DNA from: Flavobacteriaceae bacterium PRS1 | GTDB lineage: Bacteria; Bacteroidota; Bacteroidia; Flavobacteriales; Flavobacteriaceae | Direction of reading: 5' to 3' | DNA: 64,000 nt | Assembly (NCBI GenBank): GCA_003709165.1 | Contig: RDRZ01000003.1 | Coordinates: forward strand, 81,562-145,561 | Shown: in pieces, positions 20,824-29,845 of the stretch | Layout: each line of letters opens with the position of its first letter | Numbering within the stretch: the stretch's first letter is position 1 | Translations under genes and position numbers: made by a program | Notes under the pieces: model-generated | Seen by the model: the letters and a program-made list of their open reading frames with translations, nothing else | Told to the model about the DNA's origin: nothing | Databases searched by the model: none

Positions 20824-21300
20824 TTAAAATCTAAAGTGAGAGAATGCTTTATTTGCTTCTGCCATTTTATGAGTATCCACTCTTTTCTTAACGGCTGCTC
20901 CTTCTTCTTTATATGCTGCTAATACTTCGGCTGCTAATTTTTGAGCCATGGATTTTTCGTTTCTCTTACGTGAAAAGCTGATTAGCCATTTCATTGCAGT
21001 TGAAATTTTACGGTCTGGACGAATTTGCATTGGAATTTGGTAAGTTGCACCACCAACTCTACGGCTACGTACTTCTACGTGAGGCATAACGTTAGATAAT
21101 GCTTGTTTCCATATCTCTAAAGCAGTTTTTTCTTCGTCAGTATTTTTCTCTTCTACAATATTTATTGCATCATAGAAAATTTTAAAAGCCACCGATTTTT
21201 TTCCATCCCACATCATCATGTTAACAAAACGTGTTACTAACTGATCGTTAAAACGTGGATCTGGTAAAAGTGGTCTTTTCTTTGCCTGTCTTTTTCTCAT
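20824..21300 (-). CDS. rpsG: 30S ribosomal protein S7
   Basis: Primary 16S rRNA-binding protein organising the 30S head, and a known str-operon repressor in Escherichia coli. The 158 residues begin [19 protein letters not shown] and show [35 protein letters not shown] and [17 protein letters not shown], ending FSHFRF. 22 bases after rpsL, 8 before fusA. Confidence 0.98.
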   Translation of the reverse strand: MRKRQAKKRPLLPDPRFNDQLVTRFVNMMMWDGKKSVAFKIFYDAINIVEEKNTDEEKTALEIWKQALSNVMPHVEVRSRRVGGATYQIPMQIRPDRKISTAMKWLISFSRKRNEKSMAQKLAAEVLAAYKEEGAAVKKRVDTHKMAEANKAFSHFRF

Positions 21301-21322
21301 ATCTTCTTTTTAAAGTTTTAAA

Positions 21323-21697
21323 TTACTTTTTAGGGCGTTTTGTACCGTATTTAGATCTACGTTGCGTTCTGCCTTCTACACCTGCAGTGTCTAAAGCTCC
21401 ACGAACGATATGATATCTAACTCCTGGCAAATCTTTTACCCTTCCACCTCTAACCAATACTATCGAGTGCTCTTGTAAATTGTGTCCTTCTCCTGGAATG
21501 TAGGCGTTTACTTCGTTACCATTTGTTAACCGTACTCTTGCAACTTTACGCATTGCCGAGTTAGGTTTTTTTGGTGTTGTAGTATAAACACGTGTACACA
21601 CTCCTCGTCTTTGAGGGCACGAATTTAAAGCAGCCGATTTACTCTTCTTGGTTATTTTGGTTCTTCCTTTTCGTACTAATTGTGAAATTGTTGGCAT
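21323..21697 (-). CDS. rpsL: 30S ribosomal protein S12
   Basis: Decoding-site protein controlling accuracy. The 124 residues begin [20 protein letters not shown] and carry [36 protein letters not shown] and [17 protein letters not shown]. The two positions classically mutated in streptomycin resistance, Lys43 and Lys88, are wild type. First gene of the ribosomal mega-operon; its ATG is about 44 bases below the -7 box at 21741-21748. Confidence 0.98.
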   Translation of the reverse strand: MPTISQLVRKGRTKITKKSKSAALNSCPQRRGVCTRVYTTTPKKPNSAMRKVARVRLTNGNEVNAYIPGEGHNLQEHSIVLVRGGRVKDLPGVRYHIVRGALDTAGVEGRTQRRSKYGTKRPKK

Positions 21698-21740
21698 ATT
21701 ATTTTATAATATTTTTTCTAAACCCTCTTTTAAAGGGCTG

Positions 21741-21771
21741 CAAAGTTAAAAATTAAAATGAATTATTCAAA
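21741..21771 (-). promoter_or_regulatory. Promoter of the str-S10-spc-alpha operon
   Basis: On the minus strand a -33 TTTG (plus 21768-21771) is followed by exactly 19 bases and a -7 TAACTTTG (plus 21741-21748). Both boxes and the spacing fit the Bacteroidetes sigma-A consensus TTTG-N19-21-TAnnTTTG. The transcript start would be 35-40 bases upstream of the rpsL ATG. This is the best promoter match found in the window. Confidence 0.85.
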
Positions 21772-21825
21772 CGTTGAGGTCTTATTTTTATAACTTATCT
21801 AAAAATAATTTATGGCTTATATTAT

Positions 21826-23565
21826 TTGAATAAATTTTCCGTTAGTTTTACACACAAAAACACAACATTGAGGACTCTAAAAATTGTAATTCTATGCCTT
21901 TTTTTTAGCACTGTAAATTTGACGTTTACAGACGCTCAAAATTTGAATCTTATCATTAAAGGAAAAGGTAGTTTAGAAACTACTATTATTGATTCTCTGA
22001 ATTATAAAAAAATATTTTCTGATTTTATATCATTAGAAAATGAAATAGAATCACAACACCTAAAACTTCAAAAATTAGGTTTCATAGAAAATAAATTATT
22101 GTCTAGTGATAAAAAAAACGACTCAACTTATGTTGCAAAATTCAGCTTAAATAAAAAATATTACACAATATATATATACTACGATAATAAACTACTTTCT
22201 AAAGAAATATTAGAACCTGTTTCAAACACCGTTACAACTGAATATTTTATAACAACTATTTCTAAAAGTGAAGACATCCTTAATTATATAAACTTTAAAA
22301 TAATTGAAGATGGCATCCCTTTTGCTTCTCTTAAACTCGTAAACCTTAAAAAGAAAGATGACAACAATATATATGCTGAACTCGTTATTTCCAATAACAA
22401 AAAAAGAAGTATCGACAATATTATAGTTAAGGGTTATGAAAAATTTTCTAAATCTTATATAAAACACTTTTTAAAAATTAAGAAGGGTAATGATTTTAAT
22501 TTAAACACTATTAAAGAAAAAATTGAAGTATTAAATTCCTTGACTTTTGCTAGTCAAATAAAACCTCCGGAAGTTCTTTTTACAAAAGATTCTACTTCTC
22601 TTTATTTATATATAGAGAAAACTAAAAGTAACAACTTTGATGGTTTTCTTGGTTTCGGCACAAATGAAACTACCAACAAAATTGAATTTAGCGGTTACCT
22701 CAATTTGTCTATTGTAAACAACCTTAATTATGGAGAATCTTTTAATTTAGTTTATAAAAGCGATGAAAATGAGCAAAAAACTTTTGAAGTTAATTTTAAC
22801 TTACCTTATATATTTGGTTCAGCTTTAGGAACCGAGTTTAATTTAAATATATTTAAAAAAGATTCAACATATACTACGGTAAATCAATCTGTAGGTTTAT
22901 TTTATCAAATTAATGCCAAACAAAAAATTGGTGTAGGCATCGAAGGTATCCTATCTAATAATCTATTAGATGATGCTACATCTACAGCAATTCAAGATTA
23001 CAACTCTGTTTTTTATAGTTTAGGATACCAGTATATAAAAAGGCAGTACTACAATTTACTTTTTCCCGTAAATTTTGTTTTCGATTTAAAAATTAGCTTT
23101 GGTAAAAGAAATTTTGAAAGCACTACCGAAAAACAAATGCTTTTTAATTTAAACACATTCAAAAATTTTAATTTAAACACTAAAAATAGTATTTACATAA
23201 GGTTAAATAGTGCTGGAATAAATTCAGATAATTTTTTTACTAATGAACTTCTTAGATTTGGAGGTATAAAATCAATTCGCGGCTTTGAAGAAAATAGGTT
23301 AATCGCTTCTTTATATAGTGTGTTTAATACAGAGTATAGATATCGACTAAACAACAATATGTACATACATTCTATTGTTGATGCTGCATACTTTGAAAAT
23401 GATATTACCCAAACTAAAGAAAAGCTTTTTGCATTTGGTTTTGGTTTTGGTGTATTCACAAAAGCAGGTTTGTTGAAATTTAACTATGCAAATGGCAAGT
23501 CTGAAAGCCAAAAATTCAAGTTTTCTGACTCTAAAATTCACATAAGTTTAAGCACAATATTTTAA
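21826..23565 (+). CDS. Omp85/BamA-like outer-membrane beta-barrel protein
   Basis: Up to 579 residues. After a hydrophobic export signal (IVILCLFFSTVNLTFTDA, cleavage before QNLNL), residues about 40-260 resemble POTRA-like modules, for example RSIDNIIVKGYEKFSKSYIK and LNTIKEKIEVLNS. From about 270 alternating strands form a C-terminal barrel with GGIKSIRGFEENR, the family (I/V)RGF loop motif, and a terminal HISLSTIF. No ATG begins this frame: either TTG at 21826 or TTG at 21871 (RTLKIVIL) must be used, the latter giving a more usual signal peptide. It starts the plus-strand cluster and is 119 bases ahead of susC. Its role could be membrane insertion or secretion; the substrate is unknown. 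Confidence 0.75.
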   Translation: MNKFSVSFTHKNTTLRTLKIVILCLFFSTVNLTFTDAQNLNLIIKGKGSLETTIIDSLNYKKIFSDFISLENEIESQHLKLQKLGFIENKLLSSDKKNDSTYVAKFSLNKKYYTIYIYYDNKLLSKEILEPVSNTVTTEYFITTISKSEDILNYINFKIIEDGIPFASLKLVNLKKKDDNNIYAELVISNNKKRSIDNIIVKGYEKFSKSYIKHFLKIKKGNDFNLNTIKEKIEVLNSLTFASQIKPPEVLFTKDSTSLYLYIEKTKSNNFDGFLGFGTNETTNKIEFSGYLNLSIVNNLNYGESFNLVYKSDENEQKTFEVNFNLPYIFGSALGTEFNLNIFKKDSTYTTVNQSVGLFYQINAKQKIGVGIEGILSNNLLDDATSTAIQDYNSVFYSLGYQYIKRQYYNLLFPVNFVFDLKISFGKRNFESTTEKQMLFNLNTFKNFNLNTKNSIYIRLNSAGINSDNFFTNELLRFGGIKSIRGFEENRLIASLYSVFNTEYRYRLNNNMYIHSIVDAAYFENDITQTKEKLFAFGFGFGVFTKAGLLKFNYANGKSESQKFKFSDSKIHISLSTIF

Positions 23566-23684
23566 CAAAATCATTGTAATATTAGGTACTTTTAAAAAAA
23601 AAAATGAAATTTTATCCAATATTTATTGTTTTATTAACTTTTTATTATGATTTTTGGCGTAGACTAATTCAAATAAATTATAAA

Positions 23685-26600
23685 ATGAAAACAAAGTTTA
23701 GTGGAATTTTAACGCTATTACTGGCGTTTGTTGTGCAATTTACTTTTGCACAGGAAAAAACAATTTCGGGAACAGTTTCAGATAATGCTGGAATTTCTCT
23801 TCCTGGGGTTAATATTATTGTAAAAGGTACAACTACTGGTACCCAAACAGATTTTGATGGTAATTATAACATCAATGCAAGTGTAGGAGATGTTTTAACC
23901 TTTTCTTATGTAGGACTTATAACCGTTGAACAAACTGTTGGAACTGCAAACACTATTAATGTTACGATGCAAGAAGATGCTCAAGAACTTGAAGAAGTAG
24001 TTGTAACTGCACAAGGTATTAGAAGAGAAAAGAAAGCTCTTGGTTATGCTGTAAGTGAAGTTAAACAAGAAGAAATTGAGGAACGTGCCGTAGGTGATAT
24101 TGCTAGAATTTTATCAGGTAAAGCTTCTGGTGTACAAATTACTAATCAAAGTGGTACATCAGGATCTGCAACAAATGTAATAATACGTGGTTACTCTTCT
24201 ATTAACGGTAGTAACCAAGCGTTATTTATTGTAGATGGTGTTCCTTTTAGTAGCGAAACTAATGCTCAAGGTAACTTTATGAATGGTAATGTTGGTTCTA
24301 GTCGTTTTTTAGATTTAGATCCTAATAACATTGAAAGCGTAAACATTCTTAAAGGACTTGCTGCTGCAAACTTGTACGGTTCTGCAGGTAGAAATGGTGT
24401 AATTGTAATTACTACAAAATCCGGGGCAGGTGGTAAAGCTGGACCTAAGAAGACCGAAATTACTGTTAGTACATCTCATTTTGTAAATGAAATTGCTTCG
24501 CTACCTGATTATCAAGATATATATGGAGGTGGTTTTGATCAATCATTTGGTTGGTTCTTTAGTAATTGGGGGCCTGCTTTTGAAGCTGACGGTGTAGATG
24601 GTTATTTAAATGAGCCTTCAGGTCAAATTGATTCTGATGGTACCGTTGAACATCCTTATGGCTCTGGTGCTTTTTTAAATAACTTTTTAGGAGGTAATAA
24701 TGTATTGAATGAACAATTTACTGGAGAACGTTACGAATGGAGACCTTATAATAGTGTTGAAGACTTTTTTAGATCAGGTCGTATAAGCAGCACTTCATTA
24801 AACATAAGAGGTGCATCTACTGATGGAAAAATAAGCTATAATGTAAATTATGGACATTTAGATGAAACTGGGTTTACTCCAGGAAACAAAGTATTAAGAA
24901 ACACACTATCTGTTGGTGGACGTGCTGAATTAAGCAACAATTTCACCATTAGTGCTTCGTTAAATTATTCTAGAAACGTGGTAACTTCTCCTCCAGTTGC
25001 CGGTAGTAGAGGTAACGGGACTTTAGGTTGGTCTACTTTTGGTAATGTGTTTTTTACACCAAGAAATGTAGATTTAATGGGTTTACCTTTTGAAATACCT
25101 GAAACTGGCGGTAGTATTTATTATCGTAACGGTAACGATATTATCAATCCAAGATGGTCGGTTAAAAATGCTGGAAATAACCAATTAACAAATAGATTAT
25201 TTGGTACAGCTGCTTTAACATATAATATTAACGATAACTTAAGTATAACCTATCGTGCTGGTTTAGATTCTTATAACGAGAGAAATACGGCGTACTCAAA
25301 CAAAAATGGTGTTAATTTTAATAACGCAATATTTGGATTTTTAAACACTTGGGATAACAATGTTACTATCTGGGATCATTTTGCTTCTATAAATGGAAGT
25401 TACGAATTATCCGAAAAAATTGGTTTAACATTTATTTTAGGCGCGACTTCTAACCAAAGAATTTATGATAGACAAGGTGTTGCCAGTAGTGGTCAAATAG
25501 CATTTGGTGTATTAAGACATTTTAATTACTCTGTACAAACACCTATTCATTATCTTTCAAAAAGAAATCTTGTTGGTGTATTTGGTGACCTTTCTTTTGA
25601 TTATTCTAATTTTATGTTTCTTACACTTTCAGGAAGAAATGACTGGGTATCTAATTTACCAATTGAAAACAACAGTCAGTTTTATCCTAGTGTAAGTATA
25701 TCGTTTTTACCAACTACCGCTTTTGACGGGTTTAAATCTGACGGTTTGAATTACTTAAAAATTAGAGCTGGTATAGGACAATCGGCTAATTTTCCAACGG
25801 GATATCCAACAATTAATACCGTAGATCAATCTACACTTAATAATGGTGGTGCCGCTGGAGGTTTAACTATAAATACAGTAAACAATTTTCAAGCCAATCC
25901 AGATTTACAGCCAGAGTTATTGACCGAATATGAAGTTGGTATTGATGCCAGGTTATGGAATAACAGGATAGATCTTAGTGTATCTTACTATGAAAGAACT
26001 ACTAAAGATTTAATAGTATTTCAACCTTTACCTCCATCAACTGGATTCACATCAACCCAAAGTAATATTGGTAAAGTTGAAGGTGATGGTTGGGAAATAG
26101 ATTTAGGTGTAGACCTCTTTCAAAACGATGGTGACGGGTTTAATTGGAATTCTCGTGTAAACTTTACTAAAAGCGAACAAATTGTTACAGAACAAGATGA
26201 TGATCAAATTATATACGCTGGTTCTTCTGCTCCGTGGTTAGGAGGTAATGCAGCAATTGAAGGTGAGCAATTAGGTGTAATTGTGGGTAGAAGAATAAAA
26301 AGAGATGCCAATGGTAATTTCTTAGTTGCAGCTTCAGGTAGTTATCAAAGTGAAGATAATATTATATTACCAGATGGTAGATCAATTACTCCAATAATTG
26401 GTAATCCAAATCCTGATTATGTCATGAACTTTATAAACAATTTAACGTATAAAAACTTTAATTTAGGGTTCCAAATAAGTCATGTAAAAGGTGGTGATAT
26501 TGCTTCAGCAACAATTGCAGTTTTATTAGGTCGTGGTTTAATTGTAACAGAAAGAAAGAATACTTTTATTCTTCCTGGAGTTCTAGCATCGACTGGAGAA

Positions 26601-26936
26601 CCGAATAACTTACAAATTAATAACTCGACGTATTATTTTAGTAATGTATTATTTGGCCCTAAGGAATTACAAGTTTACGACGGATCAGTAATACGTTTAC
26701 AAGAAGTTTCTTTTGGATATTCATTTCCTGAAAAACTACTAGATAAAACACCTTTTGGATCGCTTACACTTACAGCTAGTGGTTTCAATTTATGGTATGA
26801 TGCGTATAATACTCCTGACCGTGCTAACTTCGACCCTAATGTATCTGGTGTAGGTATAGGTAATGGTAGAGGTTTTGATTACATAAATGGACCTAGTTCT
26901 AAAAGATTTGGTTTAAGTGTTAAAGCATCATTTTAA
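23685..26936 (+). CDS. SusC/RagA-family TonB-dependent outer-membrane transporter
   Basis: Active-transport barrel that imports large substrates with a SusD-type lid, energised by TonB. I use the ATG at 23685, giving 1083 residues with a good signal peptide (MKTKFSGILTLLLAFVVQFTFA, cut before QEKTI); an in-frame start at 23604 would put 27 odd residues before it. Order: CarboxypepD_reg-like domain (about 25-105, with SGTVSDNAGISLPGVNI), TonB-box-like EEVVVTAQGI, plug with IIRGYSSINGS and ALFIVDGVPF, then a long barrel ending RFGLSVKASF. Paired with the SusD gene 73 bases downstream. The substrate cannot be read; no glycoside hydrolase is nearby, so peptide or other substrates are possible. 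Confidence 0.95.
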   Translation: MKTKFSGILTLLLAFVVQFTFAQEKTISGTVSDNAGISLPGVNIIVKGTTTGTQTDFDGNYNINASVGDVLTFSYVGLITVEQTVGTANTINVTMQEDAQELEEVVVTAQGIRREKKALGYAVSEVKQEEIEERAVGDIARILSGKASGVQITNQSGTSGSATNVIIRGYSSINGSNQALFIVDGVPFSSETNAQGNFMNGNVGSSRFLDLDPNNIESVNILKGLAAANLYGSAGRNGVIVITTKSGAGGKAGPKKTEITVSTSHFVNEIASLPDYQDIYGGGFDQSFGWFFSNWGPAFEADGVDGYLNEPSGQIDSDGTVEHPYGSGAFLNNFLGGNNVLNEQFTGERYEWRPYNSVEDFFRSGRISSTSLNIRGASTDGKISYNVNYGHLDETGFTPGNKVLRNTLSVGGRAELSNNFTISASLNYSRNVVTSPPVAGSRGNGTLGWSTFGNVFFTPRNVDLMGLPFEIPETGGSIYYRNGNDIINPRWSVKNAGNNQLTNRLFGTAALTYNINDNLSITYRAGLDSYNERNTAYSNKNGVNFNNAIFGFLNTWDNNVTIWDHFASINGSYELSEKIGLTFILGATSNQRIYDRQGVASSGQIAFGVLRHFNYSVQTPIHYLSKRNLVGVFGDLSFDYSNFMFLTLSGRNDWVSNLPIENNSQFYPSVSISFLPTTAFDGFKSDGLNYLKIRAGIGQSANFPTGYPTINTVDQSTLNNGGAAGGLTINTVNNFQANPDLQPELLTEYEVGIDARLWNNRIDLSVSYYERTTKDLIVFQPLPPSTGFTSTQSNIGKVEGDGWEIDLGVDLFQNDGDGFNWNSRVNFTKSEQIVTEQDDDQIIYAGSSAPWLGGNAAIEGEQLGVIVGRRIKRDANGNFLVAASGSYQSEDNIILPDGRSITPIIGNPNPDYVMNFINNLTYKNFNLGFQISHVKGGDIASATIAVLLGRGLIVTERKNTFILPGVLASTGEPNNLQINNSTYYFSNVLFGPKELQVYDGSVIRLQEVSFGYSFPEKLLDKTPFGSLTLTASGFNLWYDAYNTPDRANFDPNVSGVGIGNGRGFDYINGPSSKRFGLSVKASF

Positions 26937-27009
26937 TTATTAAAAAAACTAAATAAGACGACGCAACCTTTTATTAAGTTTTGCATCTTATTTATAACAA
27001 ACAAATATT

Positions 27010-28815
27010 ATGAAAAAAATATATAAATATTTATTAATGACTATCATTGCATCTAGTACATTGTTTTACTCTTGTGAAACTATGGAACTAGAAGACCTTG
27101 CTAGTCCAAATTCCTTAGACGCAAGTAAAGCTGATCCGGATTTATTATTAAACTCCATACAATTAGCCTATAGAGCAAATCAAATAACATTTAACGATCG
27201 TAGTGCTGAATTGAGTAGAATTGATTACTTCTTTGGTAGAGATTATTTAGAAGCTTTGGATGGTGGTACATTGAATAGTGTTTGGACTCGGTTTTATAGT
27301 AACTCTGGATCTAGAGGTATCGTTCAAAATTTAAGAGCTATAGAAGCTATTAACGATGAAAATCCTGATGTTGACCTTTCTTTTCATATAGGTATAAGTA
27401 AAATTATGGAGGCACATAATTTAATGCAACTTGTAGATTTTATTGGTGACATTCCGTGGTCGGAAGCAGGTAATCCAGCTGAGTATCCTAAACCAAGTGT
27501 AGATAATAGTCAAGATGTATATGCTGCGGCAATTGCTACATTAAATGAAGCAAAAGCTATGTTAAATGGTGCATCTAGTGGTAGTGCAGACGATTTATAT
27601 TATGGAGGAGATGCTGATAAATGGATAAAACTGGCAAATACAATTTTAATGCGTGCTAATTTAACCGTTGGAAATTATTCTGCAGTGGTATCTGCATCCA
27701 ATGTTATTGATGCTACAGCCTATGATTTTGAATTTGCTTATGGTACACAAGTACTTTCTCCAGATACTCGTCATCCAGATTATGCAGCAGATTACAGAAG
27801 TGATGGTGCAAATATTTACCAAAGCCATTGGTTAATTGATGTCATGATTGGAACATATGGTGATTATTCTGCCGATACTGACCCTAGAAGACGTTATTAT
27901 TTTTACAGACAGAATTGGAGAAGTCCATTAAACTATGCCTTATATGAAGATGTATTAGGTTTATTTGGTCCAGCAGGGTCTGTATATATATCTAATGGAG
28001 GTGATAATGGTGAAACTTTACAATGTTCTTTACAAGACGTGCCGTTACACTTACAATTTACTCCTGATGAAGCCATTTGGTGTTCACTTCCACTAGGTTA
28101 TTGGGGTAGAATGCATGGTAACGATGAAGGAATTCCACCAGATAACTTTACAAGAACTGCTGTTGGTGTATATCCTGCAGGTGGTAGCTTTGACTGGAGA
28201 GCAGATGCATTCCCTTATGTTGGAGTATCTATTGGTGCAACTTGGGGTCAGCAAGTTGGCTTAGGAAATGGTGGCGGAGGTGCTGGAATAGAACCTATTA
28301 TGCTTGCATCTTATGTTCATTTTATGAAAGCAGAAGCGAATTTAAAACTAGGAAATACAGCAGCAGCTGCAACTCATATGGAAGCTGGTATGCGAGCGTC
28401 AATAGGTAAAGTAATGTCTTTTGGTTCTTTAGATGGAAGTGCACCTATGGATGAAGCACCAGATCAAAATTACGTTGATGCCTTTGTTGCTTTAATAATG
28501 CAACAATTTAATGTGGCACCTATGAGTACAGGATTACTAGGTAATGGATTCCCAGATGGAAAAGATAAAATGGATATTTTAGGAGAACAATATTTCGTAG
28601 CTCTTTTTGGAGGTTCAGCTGACGCTTTTAACTTTATTAGAAGAACAGGTTACCCAAGAACTTTAACTAGAAATATTGAACCAGATCCAGGACTATTCCC
28701 TAGAACTTTTTTATATCCTAGTAACGAGGTTAGTACCAACCCAAATATTACACAAAGATCAGATCTTAGTGCCAAAACGTTTTGGGATCAAGGAGTAACT
28801 AATCCATCAAACTAA
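27010..28815 (+). CDS. SusD/RagB-like surface lipoprotein (SusD-like_2 type)
   Basis: Substrate-binding lid of the neighbouring SusC transporter. The 601 residues begin with a lipoprotein signal (MKKIYKYLLMTIIASSTLFY then SC, lipid-modified Cys22). SusD hallmarks are the TPR-like N-terminal helices (ISKIMEAHNLMQLVDFIGDIPW) and the late AEA motif (IMLASYVHFMKAEANLKLG), followed by GMRASIGKVMSF. This resembles the SusD/RagB nutrient-binding group PF12771 rather than starch SusD. 73 bases after susC and 21 before the next lipoprotein, so clearly one operon. Confidence 0.92.
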   Translation: MKKIYKYLLMTIIASSTLFYSCETMELEDLASPNSLDASKADPDLLLNSIQLAYRANQITFNDRSAELSRIDYFFGRDYLEALDGGTLNSVWTRFYSNSGSRGIVQNLRAIEAINDENPDVDLSFHIGISKIMEAHNLMQLVDFIGDIPWSEAGNPAEYPKPSVDNSQDVYAAAIATLNEAKAMLNGASSGSADDLYYGGDADKWIKLANTILMRANLTVGNYSAVVSASNVIDATAYDFEFAYGTQVLSPDTRHPDYAADYRSDGANIYQSHWLIDVMIGTYGDYSADTDPRRRYYFYRQNWRSPLNYALYEDVLGLFGPAGSVYISNGGDNGETLQCSLQDVPLHLQFTPDEAIWCSLPLGYWGRMHGNDEGIPPDNFTRTAVGVYPAGGSFDWRADAFPYVGVSIGATWGQQVGLGNGGGGAGIEPIMLASYVHFMKAEANLKLGNTAAAATHMEAGMRASIGKVMSFGSLDGSAPMDEAPDQNYVDAFVALIMQQFNVAPMSTGLLGNGFPDGKDKMDILGEQYFVALFGGSADAFNFIRRTGYPRTLTRNIEPDPGLFPRTFLYPSNEVSTNPNITQRSDLSAKTFWDQGVTNPSN

Positions 28816-28836
28816 ATAATGCTAAAATTAAAAATT

Positions 28837-29724
28837 ATGAAAAATATAATTAAATTTATTCTATCCTTATTCTTAGTTGTTTCTTTCAACTCTTGTGAGG
28901 AAAGTAATAACACAATTGATGAGGTATCCCAATTTGAAACAGGTGCAATTTTAAGAACTCTTGAGATTATAAGTAATACTCTAAACTCTAGTGATCCTAA
29001 TTCCTTTTTCGCTGTAAGGGTTGAAGAGCAAGACGAAGAAGATGGTGCCTTATTTCAAAGTGTAGATCTATATGTATCAATTAGGGATTTAACTCCTGAT
29101 AATGGTTTAACCGTTGCAAACGATCACTTAATTAAAACTATTGATGCGTCAGCTTTTTCAACTGACACACCACATGGATTACCAAGAGGTACTATTTCGG
29201 CAACTTTTGCTGAAGCAGAAAGTGCAATGGGATTAAATTCTAGTCAACACGCACCAGGTGATATTTTTAAGTTTGAATTAAGACTTAATTTAACCGATGG
29301 TAGAACATTTGGTGCAAGTAGTGCAGCAAGTATTATTACTGGTGGTTTCTTTTCCTCTCCTTTTGCTTACAATGCAATAATTTTGTGTTCTCCTGAGCCA
29401 GGAGATTACAGAGTAGACATGCAAGATTCTTATGGAGATGGGTGGCAAAGTGCAAAAGGTATTCTACTGACTATTGATGGTGTTGAAATTAGTATTACCA
29501 TGCAAAGTTCTTATGCTGGTGGACCTCCATGTTGTGGTTGGCTTAGTACTTCTGAAACAGTAAATATTCCTGTCGGTACTGAAATAGCTATTTGGGATTA
29601 TACTGGAGATAGCTATGGTAGTGAGGTAACCTTCCAAATTACAGGCCCTAATGGTGAGGATCTTGGATCTTACGGACCTTCTCCGCCAGTTGGATTACTT
29701 CCTGTAGTATTATGTGCTAATTAA
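28837..29724 (+). CDS. Lipoprotein of unknown function, third gene of the SusCD operon
   Basis: I take the ATG at 28837 (295 residues), because it opens a standard lipoprotein signal MKNIIKFILSLFLVVSFNS with Cys20; the frame is open to 28819. Two regions are seen: about 25-190, beta-rich, with a DGRTFGASSAAS stretch, and about 195-295 with DMQDSYGDGWQSAKG and IWDYTGDSYGSEV. DSYGDGW-type segments recur in many secreted flavobacterial proteins and may bind calcium; this is an inference. Position suggests a SusE/F-like accessory of the uptake system. A strong terminator follows at 29749. Confidence 0.8.
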   Translation: MKNIIKFILSLFLVVSFNSCEESNNTIDEVSQFETGAILRTLEIISNTLNSSDPNSFFAVRVEEQDEEDGALFQSVDLYVSIRDLTPDNGLTVANDHLIKTIDASAFSTDTPHGLPRGTISATFAEAESAMGLNSSQHAPGDIFKFELRLNLTDGRTFGASSAASIITGGFFSSPFAYNAIILCSPEPGDYRVDMQDSYGDGWQSAKGILLTIDGVEISITMQSSYAGGPPCCGWLSTSETVNIPVGTEIAIWDYTGDSYGSEVTFQITGPNGEDLGSYGPSPPVGLLPVVLCAN

Positions 29725-29748
29725 TTTAGTATAACATAAATTACTTTT

Positions 29749-29777
29749 AAACCACTCTTTTTTAGAGTGGTTTTTTT
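29749..29777 (+). terminator. Terminator of the SusCD operon
   Basis: A perfect 10-bp stem (AAACCACTCT/AGAGTGGTTT, loop TTTTT) running into seven T residues, 25 bases beyond the stop of the third gene. It separates the SusCD operon from the FG-GAP lipoprotein gene. Confidence 0.9.
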
Positions 29778-29845
29778 ATTTAGAAAATCTTTACAATCAT
29801 TAGATGTTTTATATCTTTATCCCAACTTTATGAAGTTATTTTTCT

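Noticed and set aside
23604..23684. Upstream start for the SusC gene
   Set aside because: It would place 27 unrelated residues before a complete signal peptide that begins at 23685.
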